Positions 1 through 7,298 of a DNA stretch of 64,000 nucleotides are shown here, one piece after another. The notes beneath the pieces were generated by a model. That model had not been told where the DNA came from. It made no database searches and was given only the letters and a program-made list of their open reading frames with translations. The DNA is from Symbiodinium natans. Lineage: Eukaryota; Sar; Dinophyceae; Suessiales; Symbiodiniaceae. How positions within the stretch are numbered: position 1 is the first letter of the stretch; every line of letters begins with the position of its first letter. The stretch is from NCBI GenBank assembly GCA_905221605.1, contig CAJNDS010002107.1:573386-637385 (forward strand), read 5' to 3'. The position numbers and the translations under genes were made by a program.

Positions 1-144
1 CATAAAGTTAATCAAGACTGGAAAGATTATGAGACGGCGGGAATGTGGGCTAAAAATATATTATGGAACAAACCGACTATAGAAGCATCCATAAAAGATA
101 CTAACAAGAGGTTTAAGAACTTGAATATTAAAAATAATATATAA
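1..144 (+). CDS. C-terminal end of an unidentified AT-rich gene (5' truncated by window)
   Basis: The frame starting at base 1 is open for 47 codons and ends in TAA at 142-144. The visible tail is charged, with Trp at three places and the stretch NILWNKPTIEASIKDTNKRF near the end. It shares strand, composition and tight spacing with the two small genes that follow, so I read it as part of the same viral-style cluster. I do not recognise the family and too little is present to name a function. After the stop come three direct repeats of an ATAAAAACTTTT-like 12-mer (about 141-175) in a very AT-rich leader. Confidence 0.45.
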   Translation, partial: HKVNQDWKDYETAGMWAKNILWNKPTIEASIKDTNKRFKNLNIKNNI

Positions 145-220
145 AACTTTTTATAAAAACTTTTATTTAAAAACTTATTATATTAATATACATATATGAG
201 TAAAACCACAGAAGAATTTG

Positions 221-487
221 ATGAAAAAATGTTATGAAAACACTTTAGAAATATTGAAGTTGCTAGAGGAAATGAATGAAAAGATTGAAAACATAGAAAA
301 GAACACTAAACCGCGATATATGCAATCTAACACCGATAAAGAAGCCACATACGAGAATAAGAAAAATGTTTATTTGACAAAGTTAAATAACAAAGAAATA
401 TTACAACCTAAACAAACAACATTAGATTATTATAAGATTAAATATAACAAAAAAGATAAGGTATATTATAGTTCTAATGAAGAATGA
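221..487 (+). CDS. Small charged coiled-coil protein, unknown function
   Basis: The product is 88 residues from the ATG at 221. The N-terminal third has heptad-like Leu/Ile/Met spacing (KLLEEMNEKIENIEKN), suggesting a short coiled coil; the rest is Lys/Asn/Tyr-rich and probably disordered. No family is recognised. An overlapping 13-codon frame starts at ATG 196 and stops at 235-237. The two frames differ by one base at an A6 run (224-229), so the native start may be 196, with this copy carrying a one-base indel or sequencing error. The gene overlaps the next by 11 bp, as in compact viral genomes. Confidence 0.5.
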   Translation: MKKCYENTLEILKLLEEMNEKIENIEKNTKPRYMQSNTDKEATYENKKNVYLTKLNNKEILQPKQTTLDYYKIKYNKKDKVYYSSNEE

Positions 488-659
488 AATAGATTTAAAT
501 AAAAATACCAAAGATGAAGAACAATTTATAAAGTGTAAAACTTGTGGTAATTATTTCCCAACAAATATGTTTATAGTAAATAAAAATTCCTGTAAATCTC
601 GTTCTTGTAAGTTCTGTAGAGCACAAAAACAAATGAAATCAAAAATTTTAAAAGATTGA
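477..659 (+). CDS. Small zinc-ribbon protein
   Basis: The product is 60 residues starting at ATG 477, inside the end of the upstream gene. Cys20-x2-Cys23 and Cys44-x2-Cys47 form a four-Cys zinc site (a fifth Cys is at 39), separated by an aromatic linker with the pattern CxxCGxYFP. This is the common small-ribbon pattern of phage and large DNA virus proteins, where a short treble-clef or ribbon binds nucleic acid; that role is inference. The C-terminus is strongly basic. The stop codon lies inside the left arm of the hairpin at 654-689, and the polymerase gene converges from the other side with only 34 bp between coding ends. Confidence 0.55.
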   Translation: MKNEIDLNKNTKDEEQFIKCKTCGNYFPTNMFIVNKNSCKSRSCKFCRAQKQMKSKILKD

Positions 660-689
660 TTTTATAATTTATGAATTATAAAATTAATC
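654..689. terminator. Bidirectional gene-end hairpin between converging genes
   Basis: GATTGATTTTATAATT (654-669) and AATTATAAAATTAATC (674-689) form a 16-bp stem around the tetraloop TATG. The only non-Watson-Crick pair is one G-T. It fills the gap between two converging genes. There is no T-tract of bacterial type. AT-rich palindromes at transcript ends are known from mimivirus-group viruses (the 'hairpin rule' of polyadenylation), which fits better. Confidence 0.6.
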
Positions 690-709
690 TATTCTATGAA
701 ATAGAATAG
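689..709. terminator. Second palindrome at the polymerase gene end
   Basis: CTATTCTAT (689-697) and ATAGAATAG (701-709) are perfect 9-bp arms around GAA. The palindrome spans the stop codon of the polymerase gene (694-696) and abuts the hairpin at 654-689. It may add to transcript end formation or be a recoding-neutral coincidence of AT-rich sequence. Confidence 0.35.
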
Positions 710-3700
710 TGCCCATAAGGTAAACTGTTCACCTTATCTAAATAATATCTTTTGTTATCATAGCTTGATAATGCCATCTTTACCTGATTTATTGAATATA
801 TTTGATGGTTTTTACTTCTTATACTGTTAAAACTTACTGTATCACACCTGTTATCTTCAAGTGTTTCTAAATATTTTTTGTAATTTAGTTCTCGCTTTAC
901 CTTATGCTTTACTATTCCTTTTGATTTCTTTTCTTCCTTGTCTTGCTTGTATATTTTGAATGCATATGATTTAGGTTTTAAGCCTATGAAGTTGGTAATT
1001 ATTTTACCGTCTACTTCATCTTTAAATTTTCCGAGCACCTTCTTATTAGTGACATCATAACATTTATGTTCTTTATCATAACCGCTAAAATCCATATGTT
1101 TTTTCATCTCATTAAAGTCATCATATACATCTTCAGTTTTTATATGAGTAACAAAACTATCTGTATCTGTGTATATTAATCTTACCTTGTCTTCATACTT
1201 TTTCTTTAACACATCATAATAAAATGAATACATATGTAACTTTGATAAATCTAATATACTCATACCTACATATATAGGCTTGTTAAGTTTTACTGTTTCT
1301 TTTAACTTTTCAACTCCTACTAGATTTTCGTTTATGATGTGTCTGTGTTTATAAGTAGGAGCATTAACTACTTTTTGAAATCGTTCTGGTGTATCAACTA
1401 GTTCAAAATTAATATGTTCTCTTACATTCTCCATCGTTTTTCCATACACGGCGTTATTCATTAATTTATACATATCCTTTTCAAAATCACTTGTAGCTTC
1501 CTTTTTTTTATTTGTGTTAAAATCTATCCACGGTTTTAACCATTCTTTTTGTTTGAACATTATTGTTCTGTTTATCTTCTTTAGTTTTAGTCCTTGTTTC
1601 AAATAATATTTTAACATCTTAATGTGTAATACATAATTCTGTTTATTATATACATTAAGTATCAACTTATTAGTTTTTTCATCTCTAGGCTCCTTGTTGT
1701 GATTGTATGCTTTGTAAATGGTTTTTTGTGTTTCACTTAACATATCTGTCGTTACATTCATAATCTCCGGTGCTAGTGGATAGTCAATATGTTTATCGTG
1801 TAATTCTTTAGGATACTCTAAATCAACATCCAATATAAAACCTACATTAGTGTCACTCCAAGAGTTAAGTTGTTTTTCCGTAAAGTTATCAACAAATTTA
1901 ATATCTTTGTATGGTAGTTTTTGACACATCGCTAGACCATATAAATTATTAGCATCAAGGTAGTTTATATAAGAAGACGGTTTATTTTCATCATACATTT
2001 CATTCATATATTTGTTATTTGCTTCTGCTCTTCTCTTAGAAACTTGACACATACCACCGCGTAGACCCTTCTCAACCATTTTATATAATTCTTCATCATA
2101 TATTAAATCTAAAGTTACACCCGCTTTTAATAGCATAGCATCCCAAGCAAAATTAGGTAAAGTGTAATAATGAGCAGGGTCTAAACCGTAATCTTCTAAA
2201 CATTTAGTTCTGAAATTTTCAAAAACATCTGTTAATAATAAAACATCTGTTTTAAGATACAGGTCGTGATACTCACCGAGATTTTTAATGTTAAAATGTT
2301 TCCATATATGTTGTGCTTTTTCATAATCTTCATCTTTAATATCTTCTTCCGATAGTTGGCTGTAGAATTCTTTTTTAGGTGGTAATTCTGTTTCATTGAA
2401 TTTGTTAAAATCATTCATATAGTCATATGGGTAAATACCCTTATCTGTTAATAAATCTAAGTCATAATCATCCTTAACATACTCACTATTTTTACTGTAT
2501 GTAAAATGATTTGTCCAATTATCTCGTTTCTTATTATCCTCATATTTTGTTAATTTAACTAACTTATCTAAAGATGATGATAAGAATCTAAAACTATCCT
2601 TGAACTCAAGTTGTTTTAAACAAAAGGTAACAAACTTCTCGCTGTTCTGTGCTATTACGCTTACATCATCTTTTTTAGTATTAAGTTTATCAAGATTTGA
2701 TATAATAAGGTGCGCATCATAATTTTTAAGATTATGAAAAAAGATAGGTATTTTAAAGTATTTGAAACAATAATCTAAATTACACTTGTTATGTGCACAA
2801 CCACGATATAAACCTGTAAAATGACAATGGTCTCTAACTTTCTTTTTATCTTTAGTATTATTAAAAGCACCGCCACATATAAAGCATTTCTTACAATCTT
2901 GGAATTCTTTTTCTTGTTCGTGTGTTATAATCATTGGTTTAGGATATTTCATCTTATCAAATATTTCTTCTCTTATTTCATTCATCGTTTTACAAAAATT
3001 ATCCATACAATCCTCACCCCTATAAATGTATGGTTTAACTTCATCTGTAATTGAGTTAACAACATTTAACATAAAACCTGATGGGATATGATTTTGATAA
3101 CTACCTTTAATACACGCTTGCATTGGCGCTTCGTTTTTTAACATATGTGACGTTAAACACTCAAAATCACCATATATAACATAAGGACATCTCAACTTTT
3201 TGTAATGCTTTTGGAAAAACATTTTTTCTTTTTCTTCAGGCATCTCAATGGCTTGAACTTCATTAGCCATACAACCTTTTAATGTATGAGCGGTTAATAA
3301 TGTTTCTTTTTGAAAGCCTTTGTGACAAAATCTACAATGAAACATTCTATTAGTTTTTTTGTTTGTTTGAGAACCCATTAAACGAGAATAGTCCTTAATA
3401 TAAACATAATGACTTCCATCATCCTCATCTAACCGTAAAAGGTTAATATGAAAAGTTGGTTTAACTATTTTTGTTACTTTGTCTACTCTTATTTTGTTTT
3501 TATCATTATCAACTGTATAAACATTTACTGAAACGGTATTGTTGTTGATTTCTTCAAAATGTTGAATATCTTCATTTGAAGCTGGAAAATTAACACCATC
3601 CCATTTTATTAAGCTTTCATTATCTAATAGCTTTGCATAATGAAAAAGTCTTTCTGGATGGTCTTTTTTGTAGATGTCATAAAACCTACACAAAATACAA

Positions 3701-4506
3701 TATTTTAAACAAAAGTCATCATCATTGTTAATATTAATACACGCTTTTTTCTTTGCTATCCAGTCGGGTAGTTCTATAAATTTACCTGCTCTTGTTGGGT
3801 CATATTTGTCAGAATGAATTGTTACTTTATCTACTTTCTTTATTTTTAATCCTGATTTTCTTAAGTTTTTGTTTTCAACTGCTATTTCAATATCACTTGG
3901 CATATTGTTTATTGCATCGTTTAAATCTTGTTCATTTAAAATATTGTATCTTCTACTTATCAGTGTATGTAGTTCCTCTTCTTCATCAACGTTTTCAAAT
4001 ACTAAATCAACTGTTATTAAAACTTTCATACTCTTGTGTTTCTTAAGATATTCGTTTAAGCGTTCTTTTTGGTATTTAAGGTATGATAAACCTTTAAAAC
4101 CTGAAAGATTTATGTTTGAAATGGAATAAGAATTAGCATAAGATTTTAAAGCGGATTGTTCATCTGTTATTGATGCTTTGTTTTTAATAGCATAACTTTT
4201 TAAAGCTTGACGAACCATAATTTTTTTAGAAGCGTCGTTTAATATTTTAAAGCGTTTGTATTCTGGAGTTTTAGATATTTTGTTAAGTTTCTTTGTTAAA
4301 CGCTCTGTAAAAGGCTTTGATGGATTATATGGGTATTCTTTGTCATTTATATTAACTTTCTTTAATTGTTTACCTTTATCATTAACTTTAATCTCACCTA
4401 TTTTTGAAGATAAAACATATTTCATAACAGATTTTTTTAATGTATCTTCCATATAAATATAATGGTTATCTCCCTTTAAGTCGGGACTGAGGTCATCGGG
4501 CTCCAT
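694..4506 (-). CDS. polB: Protein-primed family B DNA polymerase, Polinton/polinton-like virus type
   Basis: The product is 1270 residues with no frame break, from ATG at 4506. Residues 1-440 are the extended N-terminal region typical of this family and end in a Cys/His finger (C391, C394, H407, C412). The 3'-5' exonuclease follows: Exo I YGDFE 445-449, Exo II FHNLKNYD 590-597, Exo III YLKTD 750-754. Between Exo I and II sits an endonuclease VII-like zinc module (C541, C544, DHCH 559-562, C575), a known insertion in Polinton-type polymerases. Polymerase motifs: A YLDANNLYG 849-857, B K1014/N1018/YG1021-1022, C YTDTDS 1112-1117, then a basic LKPKSYAF 1176-1183. All catalytic acids are present, so it should be active. 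The family copies linear DNA from a terminal protein. It could also come from a related linear plasmid; I cannot separate the lineages by eye. Confidence 0.93.
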   Translation of the reverse strand: MEPDDLSPDLKGDNHYIYMEDTLKKSVMKYVLSSKIGEIKVNDKGKQLKKVNINDKEYPYNPSKPFTERLTKKLNKISKTPEYKRFKILNDASKKIMVRQALKSYAIKNKASITDEQSALKSYANSYSISNINLSGFKGLSYLKYQKERLNEYLKKHKSMKVLITVDLVFENVDEEEELHTLISRRYNILNEQDLNDAINNMPSDIEIAVENKNLRKSGLKIKKVDKVTIHSDKYDPTRAGKFIELPDWIAKKKACININNDDDFCLKYCILCRFYDIYKKDHPERLFHYAKLLDNESLIKWDGVNFPASNEDIQHFEEINNNTVSVNVYTVDNDKNKIRVDKVTKIVKPTFHINLLRLDEDDGSHYVYIKDYSRLMGSQTNKKTNRMFHCRFCHKGFQKETLLTAHTLKGCMANEVQAIEMPEEKEKMFFQKHYKKLRCPYVIYGDFECLTSHMLKNEAPMQACIKGSYQNHIPSGFMLNVVNSITDEVKPYIYRGEDCMDNFCKTMNEIREEIFDKMKYPKPMIITHEQEKEFQDCKKCFICGGAFNNTKDKKKVRDHCHFTGLYRGCAHNKCNLDYCFKYFKIPIFFHNLKNYDAHLIISNLDKLNTKKDDVSVIAQNSEKFVTFCLKQLEFKDSFRFLSSSLDKLVKLTKYEDNKKRDNWTNHFTYSKNSEYVKDDYDLDLLTDKGIYPYDYMNDFNKFNETELPPKKEFYSQLSEEDIKDEDYEKAQHIWKHFNIKNLGEYHDLYLKTDVLLLTDVFENFRTKCLEDYGLDPAHYYTLPNFAWDAMLLKAGVTLDLIYDEELYKMVEKGLRGGMCQVSKRRAEANNKYMNEMYDENKPSSYINYLDANNLYGLAMCQKLPYKDIKFVDNFTEKQLNSWSDTNVGFILDVDLEYPKELHDKHIDYPLAPEIMNVTTDMLSETQKTIYKAYNHNKEPRDEKTNKLILNVYNKQNYVLHIKMLKYYLKQGLKLKKINRTIMFKQKEWLKPWIDFNTNKKKEATSDFEKDMYKLMNNAVYGKTMENVREHINFELVDTPERFQKVVNAPTYKHRHIINENLVGVEKLKETVKLNKPIYVGMSILDLSKLHMYSFYYDVLKKKYEDKVRLIYTDTDSFVTHIKTEDVYDDFNEMKKHMDFSGYDKEHKCYDVTNKKVLGKFKDEVDGKIITNFIGLKPKSYAFKIYKQDKEEKKSKGIVKHKVKRELNYKKYLETLEDNRCDTVSFNSIRSKNHQIYSINQVKMALSSYDNKRYYLDKVNSLPYGHYSIS

Positions 4507-4570
4507 ACCCCTTAAGGGGGCTTCCCTTTAAGACCCTTTGGGGGGCTGGGGCTCGGCGGGGGGCACCGCC
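4507..4570 (-). promoter_or_regulatory. GC-rich leader before the polymerase start (copy 1)
   Basis: This block is strikingly GC-rich within an AT-rich locus and abuts the polymerase ATG. Its core AAAGGGTCTTAAAGGGAAGC (minus strand) is followed by the self-complementary CCCCTTAAGGGG. The same block precedes the next gene (4965-5040). Two copies at the same distance from two start codons suggest a promoter or 5' leader element. Which it is cannot be decided from sequence. Confidence 0.55.
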
Positions 4571-4582
4571 TTAAAAATATAA

Positions 4583-4621
4583 AATTAGGTTTTATAATAT
4601 GTGTTATTATAAAACTTAATT
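4583..4621 (-). terminator. Gene-end hairpin of the small Cys-rich gene
   Basis: AATTAGGTTTTATAAT (4583-4598) pairs with ATTATAAAACTTAATT (4606-4621) through 16 positions with one G-T, loop ATGTGTT. It overlaps the stop codon of the gene at 4620-4964. The core TTTTATAAT is shared with the hairpin at 654-689, which marks it as a recurrent gene-end signal. Confidence 0.55.
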
Positions 4622-4964
4622 AGTATGTGAAATTGTTTTCATCGTGTTCATCATATATTTGTTCTCGTTCCTGTGATATTCTGTCTACTTTCATTTCTAG
4701 TTGTCTTCTTGCATCTTTTTTATTCCGCTGTTTTTTTAGTGCTTCTATTTCATCACATAAATCACAACCTTCAAAGGTTTTCTTACAAAAATTACAACCA
4801 ATGAAATATACAATATTTTGTATTGTATGTTCTGGTAAAACTTGTATTGAATTGTTTAAATGTTTCTTCTTATCATTACAAATCATACAATAAATGGGGT
4901 GGTCTTCATCATCATAGTCTAAAAGACGATTGTAATATTTTACCTGTTCGGGTTGCTCGGTCAT
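4620..4964 (-). CDS. Small Cys-rich protein with C-terminal coiled coil
   Basis: The product is 114 residues from ATG at 4964, in the same direction as and upstream of the polymerase gene. Three CxxC pairs (C26/C29, C57/C60, C67/C70) suggest one or two zinc sites. Residues 71-105 are highly charged with heptad spacing (EIEALKKQRNKKDARRQLEM), a likely coiled coil. The tail is acidic. No family is recognised. The spacing of the second and third CxxC pairs, with the helix after them, recalls RING-like or zinc-ribbon adaptors of large DNA viruses, but that is only resemblance. Its leader is a close copy of the one before the polymerase, so both genes are probably expressed under the same control. 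Confidence 0.6.
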   Translation of the reverse strand: MTEQPEQVKYYNRLLDYDDEDHPIYCMICNDKKKHLNNSIQVLPEHTIQNIVYFIGCNFCKKTFEGCDLCDEIEALKKQRNKKDARRQLEMKVDRISQEREQIYDEHDENNFTY

Positions 4965-5040
4965 AGGCTCCTTACCTCTTAAGGGGGGCTTCCCTTTAAG
5001 ACCCTTTGGGGGCTGGGCTGGGGCTCGGGGCGCGGGGCGC
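4965..5040 (-). promoter_or_regulatory. GC-rich leader before the Cys-rich gene (copy 2)
   Basis: This is the second copy of the leader at 4507-4570, aligned over about 55 bases with small gaps in the G-runs. The shared GGAGCC sits directly before this start codon; in the polymerase gene the same GGAGCC lies inside the first codons (Met-Glu-Pro). The ATG has therefore moved relative to the element. Confidence 0.55.
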
Positions 5041-5354
5041 TCGGTGGGGTAATCCTTTTAGGGTTTTATCTTCACTCCTTTCAGGGTTTTATTAAAAAAT
5101 GTTTTAGTAAAACGAAAGGGCAAGGCGAGGCACGCGGAGCTGTGTAAGCAAAACCAAATTCCTAAACCAAACCCAAAAAACAAAATCATCAAAAAAAAGG
5201 AACGCTTTTTACACGAGGGGCGGACGCGAGGAACGAGCCTCGCGTGCTAACGCGACAAGGGCACGAAAAGCAAGAATACAAAGGGGTGCGTTCCTTTTTT
5301 CAAAACAACAGACCTACCTAAAAACAACAAGCCTCAAGGACTAAACCGAAAGGA
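5041..5354. repeat. Non-coding edge with nested inverted repeats
   Basis: No gene is seen here. AAAAAAGGAACGC (5193-5205) is repeated inverted as GCGTTCCTTTTTT (5288-5300), 13 bp perfect with about 82 bases between. Inside lies ACGCGAGG (224-231 of the 5 kb block: 5224-5231) against CCTCGCGT (5238-5245), loop AACGAG. Composition changes from AT-rich genes to A-rich and GC-rich patches. This may be the edge of the viral element or a structured non-coding RNA; neither is proven. Confidence 0.45.
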
Positions 5355-5406
5355 CTAAACCCTAAACCCTAAACCCTAAACCTCAAACCCTAAACCCCAA
5401 ACCCTC
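5355..5406. repeat. Interstitial telomere-type repeat (CCCTAAA)n
   Basis: About seven tandem CCCTAAA units run through this stretch, the middle ones perfect and the last three slightly degenerate (CCTCAAA, CCCCAAA). TTTAGGG is the telomere repeat reported for dinoflagellates, plants and several algae. Here the run is internal and sits just outside the viral gene cluster. That suggests insertion at or near a telomere-like site, or a healed break. Confidence 0.75.
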
Positions 5407-5414
5407 ACTTCTCA

Positions 5415-5579
5415 ATGATAGGAAGAGCCGATAAAGCTCGCGACACTTTGGAACTTCTGCGTCTCAATGACGCTCTTCACCTGGCGGAAAGGTATGATGT
5501 CTTTATTCTTTTTATTTTAGGGCTTAAGGGGTTTAAGGTCACTCGGGTAGGAGGTCTAAACTTATATTTTATGTTTTGA
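5415..5579 (+). CDS. Small open frame after the telomere-type repeat, uncertain
   Basis: A 54-codon frame starts at ATG 5415. The first 30 residues (RADKARDTLELLRLNDALHL and on) have the look of an amphipathic helix; the rest is hydrophobic and basic. A GT...TTTTAG pair at 5489-5517 could be a 29-nt intron, but splicing it gives an early stop. No family is recognised. It could be the end of a host exon. Confidence 0.25.
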   Translation: MIGRADKARDTLELLRLNDALHLAERYDVFILFILGLKGFKVTRVGGLNLYFMF

Positions 5580-5613
5580 AGTCTATGATATATATTATTT
5601 TTGGGATTTTGGG

Positions 5614-5832
5614 TTATTTTGTGTGGGAATTGTCTGTATTTTTGGAGTATTTATATTTTTGGGATATTTTTGTGAATATGACCCCTTGATATTCGTTATT
5701 TTGGGGTTTAGGGGGTTTAGGATATAGGATAAAGGGATTTAGCCCTGTCATCTGTTGATATTTTGTCGCTCTTCCTTTGTCAATTCTGCTTTCATCAAAG
5801 AACTTCTGCCTTGAGGGATTTATGCCTTGCAT
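5614..5832 (-). CDS. Small basic Pro-rich open frame, uncertain
   Basis: The frame gives 72 residues from ATG at 5832 and stays open further upstream without another ATG, so it could be an exon. It is rich in Pro, Asn, Tyr and Lys (KPPKPQNNEY), with no domain or signal visible. It lies in the mixed AT-rich zone between the viral genes and host DNA. It may be chance, since stop-poor A-rich sequence gives frames like this. Confidence 0.22.
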   Translation of the reverse strand: MQGINPSRQKFFDESRIDKGRATKYQQMTGLNPFILYPKPPKPQNNEYQGVIFTKISQKYKYSKNTDNSHTK

Positions 5833-5911
5833 AGGCACGAAACATACAAAACTTCGTGGCACTACTCTGACATGAGTAGTGGATTTATCTGATGTGAGAT
5901 TTTCTCACTGA

Positions 5912-6132
5912 TTGCTCAAAAGAAGGCCAGTAGTCAGTATTACAACTGACAACCGCCAGTATGACAACTAACTATTGCCAACCGCCAGTATTACAACAAA
6001 CAACCGCCAGTATAACAACTAACTATTGCCAACCGCCAGTATTACAACTGACAACCGCCAGTATTACAACTGTCAACCGTCAGTATTAATACCTATGGGT
6101 TGTAGTATTTTAAACTGACCTTCTTTGAGCAA
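5912..6132. mobile_element. TIR-bounded minisatellite, MITE-like
   Basis: TTGCTCAAAAGAAGG (5912-5926) is matched inverted by CCTTCTTTGAGCAA (6119-6132); including the next bases the arms agree over about 20 positions with one gap and one mismatch. Between them are about eight degenerate units of a CAACCGCCAGTATTACAACT repeat (around 22 bp, some longer). Short terminal inverted repeats around internal tandem repeats resemble non-autonomous DNA transposons. No convincing target-site duplication is visible. Confidence 0.5.
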
Positions 6133-6155
6133 CACGGTTGAAACTGTACAACTGT

Positions 6156-6567
6156 TCACATTACACAGCAACTGTTGGCGTCAGCATCAGGATTTGATGC
6201 TTGGCTTCTGTCTTCATTAGCCATTTCTATGGAGCGCTTGATACCACGCCTATAAGCAACAACGCCCCGAATATCATCCACGAATTGGTCATTGGCAAAA
6301 ACTAGTTCACTTCCCTTATGTTGGTTGTATTCAAGCGCGTAAGCTTGAGTGAACAATGATACCAATTCAAACCTCAACTTTTCAAGATGAGGAATGACGG
6401 CATCTATTAAAGCCAATGGAGGTAGCATCGTCAAAGATGTCGAGATAATCTTGTCTTCTGTTTGTACACCACTTTTCTTGTCATATATTGACAAGAGTTC
6501 TTCCAATGCTTGGTCGCAAAAGAGCTTCAGGTTTTTTCAGCAACGTGTCTTCAATCAAGTTCACTTC
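6156..6567 (-). CDS. 3'-terminal exon of an unknown CaaX-box protein, one-base frameshift
   Basis: A minus-strand frame ends at TGA 6156-6158 with the residues SCCVM, a C-terminal CaaX box with Met last, the kind farnesylated in eukaryotes. It is helical and charged, with no stop from about 6560 except one at an A6 run (minus strand, plus 6532-6537). One base fewer there would carry the frame up to a TGTAG/GAAGTG acceptor at 6568/6567, giving about 137 codons. The indel is either a homopolymer error or early decay. No family is recognised. Prenylation implies a membrane-anchored eukaryotic protein, so I assign this exon to the host or a host-derived segment rather than to the viral cluster. 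Confidence 0.45.
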
Positions 6568-7187
6568 CTACAATCGGTCTGTGCATACAGGCCTGATGGA
6601 TAAACTGTTCAACTTAAGCGAGCAAGGCTGACCGTCCGAAGATGCTGACGATGAAGTCGTTGAAGCCAAGGCACACGCATTAACCTAAAACCCTAACCTT
6701 AAAGACCAAAAACCCCAACAAACATTCATACTAAAATTTACTATGAATATTTGACAAAACATTAGAAGGTCAAACACCCCAGAAATCCCCGAATTTATGA
6801 AATCCCTGAAATTATGCATAAGGTAGATATATAAAAAATGTAATATTTTAGGCATAAATTATGAAAATTTTGAAATAATATTTACAAATAATGAATAAGG
6901 TGTCTAATGTCCCAGAACCAACCCCCAAAATTCAAAATCAAATATTTTTGAAAATCCCCTGAATTTTGAAAAATAAAAATGAATAAGGTAATCTTATGAA
7001 AATGGAAAATGAATGAGGTAATTTTTCAGGAAAATAATGAATAAGATTAAACATTAAAAAATAATTGTAATAATTTAAGACTTAAAATAAAAAGCCCTAG
7101 AAAAATTATTTTATGAAATGAAAAAGGTTCATAAAATGATTTTTTGTATATTTTATATTTTAATTATGATAAAATGAATGAGGTTAA
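6568..7187. other. AT-rich non-coding stretch with recurring short motif
   Basis: No gene is seen. The motif ATGAATRAGGT recurs at about 6892, 6979, 7010 and 7171, with weaker copies between. The surrounding DNA is strongly A-rich. Composition switches sharply to GC-rich at about 7.19-7.25 kb, which I take as the right edge of the foreign or mixed block. Confidence 0.5.
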
Positions 7188-7249
7188 ATGTATAAATTGA
7201 TATGTGGGCGCCTGTGGCGGAAGCCCCAGAACCACCCTTTTACTAATTT

Positions 7250-7298
7250 TTTCCCCCGCCCCGCCCCCCCGCCCCCGCCCCGCCCCGCCCCCCGAAAT
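7250..7298. repeat. C-rich tract at the composition junction
   Basis: This is a run of C with interspersed G (CCCCGCC units). It marks the step from AT-rich to GC-balanced sequence. Confidence 0.7.

Noticed and set aside
694-4506. Polymerase as part of a retrotransposon or bacterial phage
   Set aside because: Motifs are those of DNA-dependent family B enzymes with 3'-5' exonuclease, and the N-terminal layout is the Polinton type.
5489-5517. 29-nt mini-intron with GT and TTTTAG ends
   Set aside because: Removing it gives a stop two codons later, while the unspliced frame stays open.
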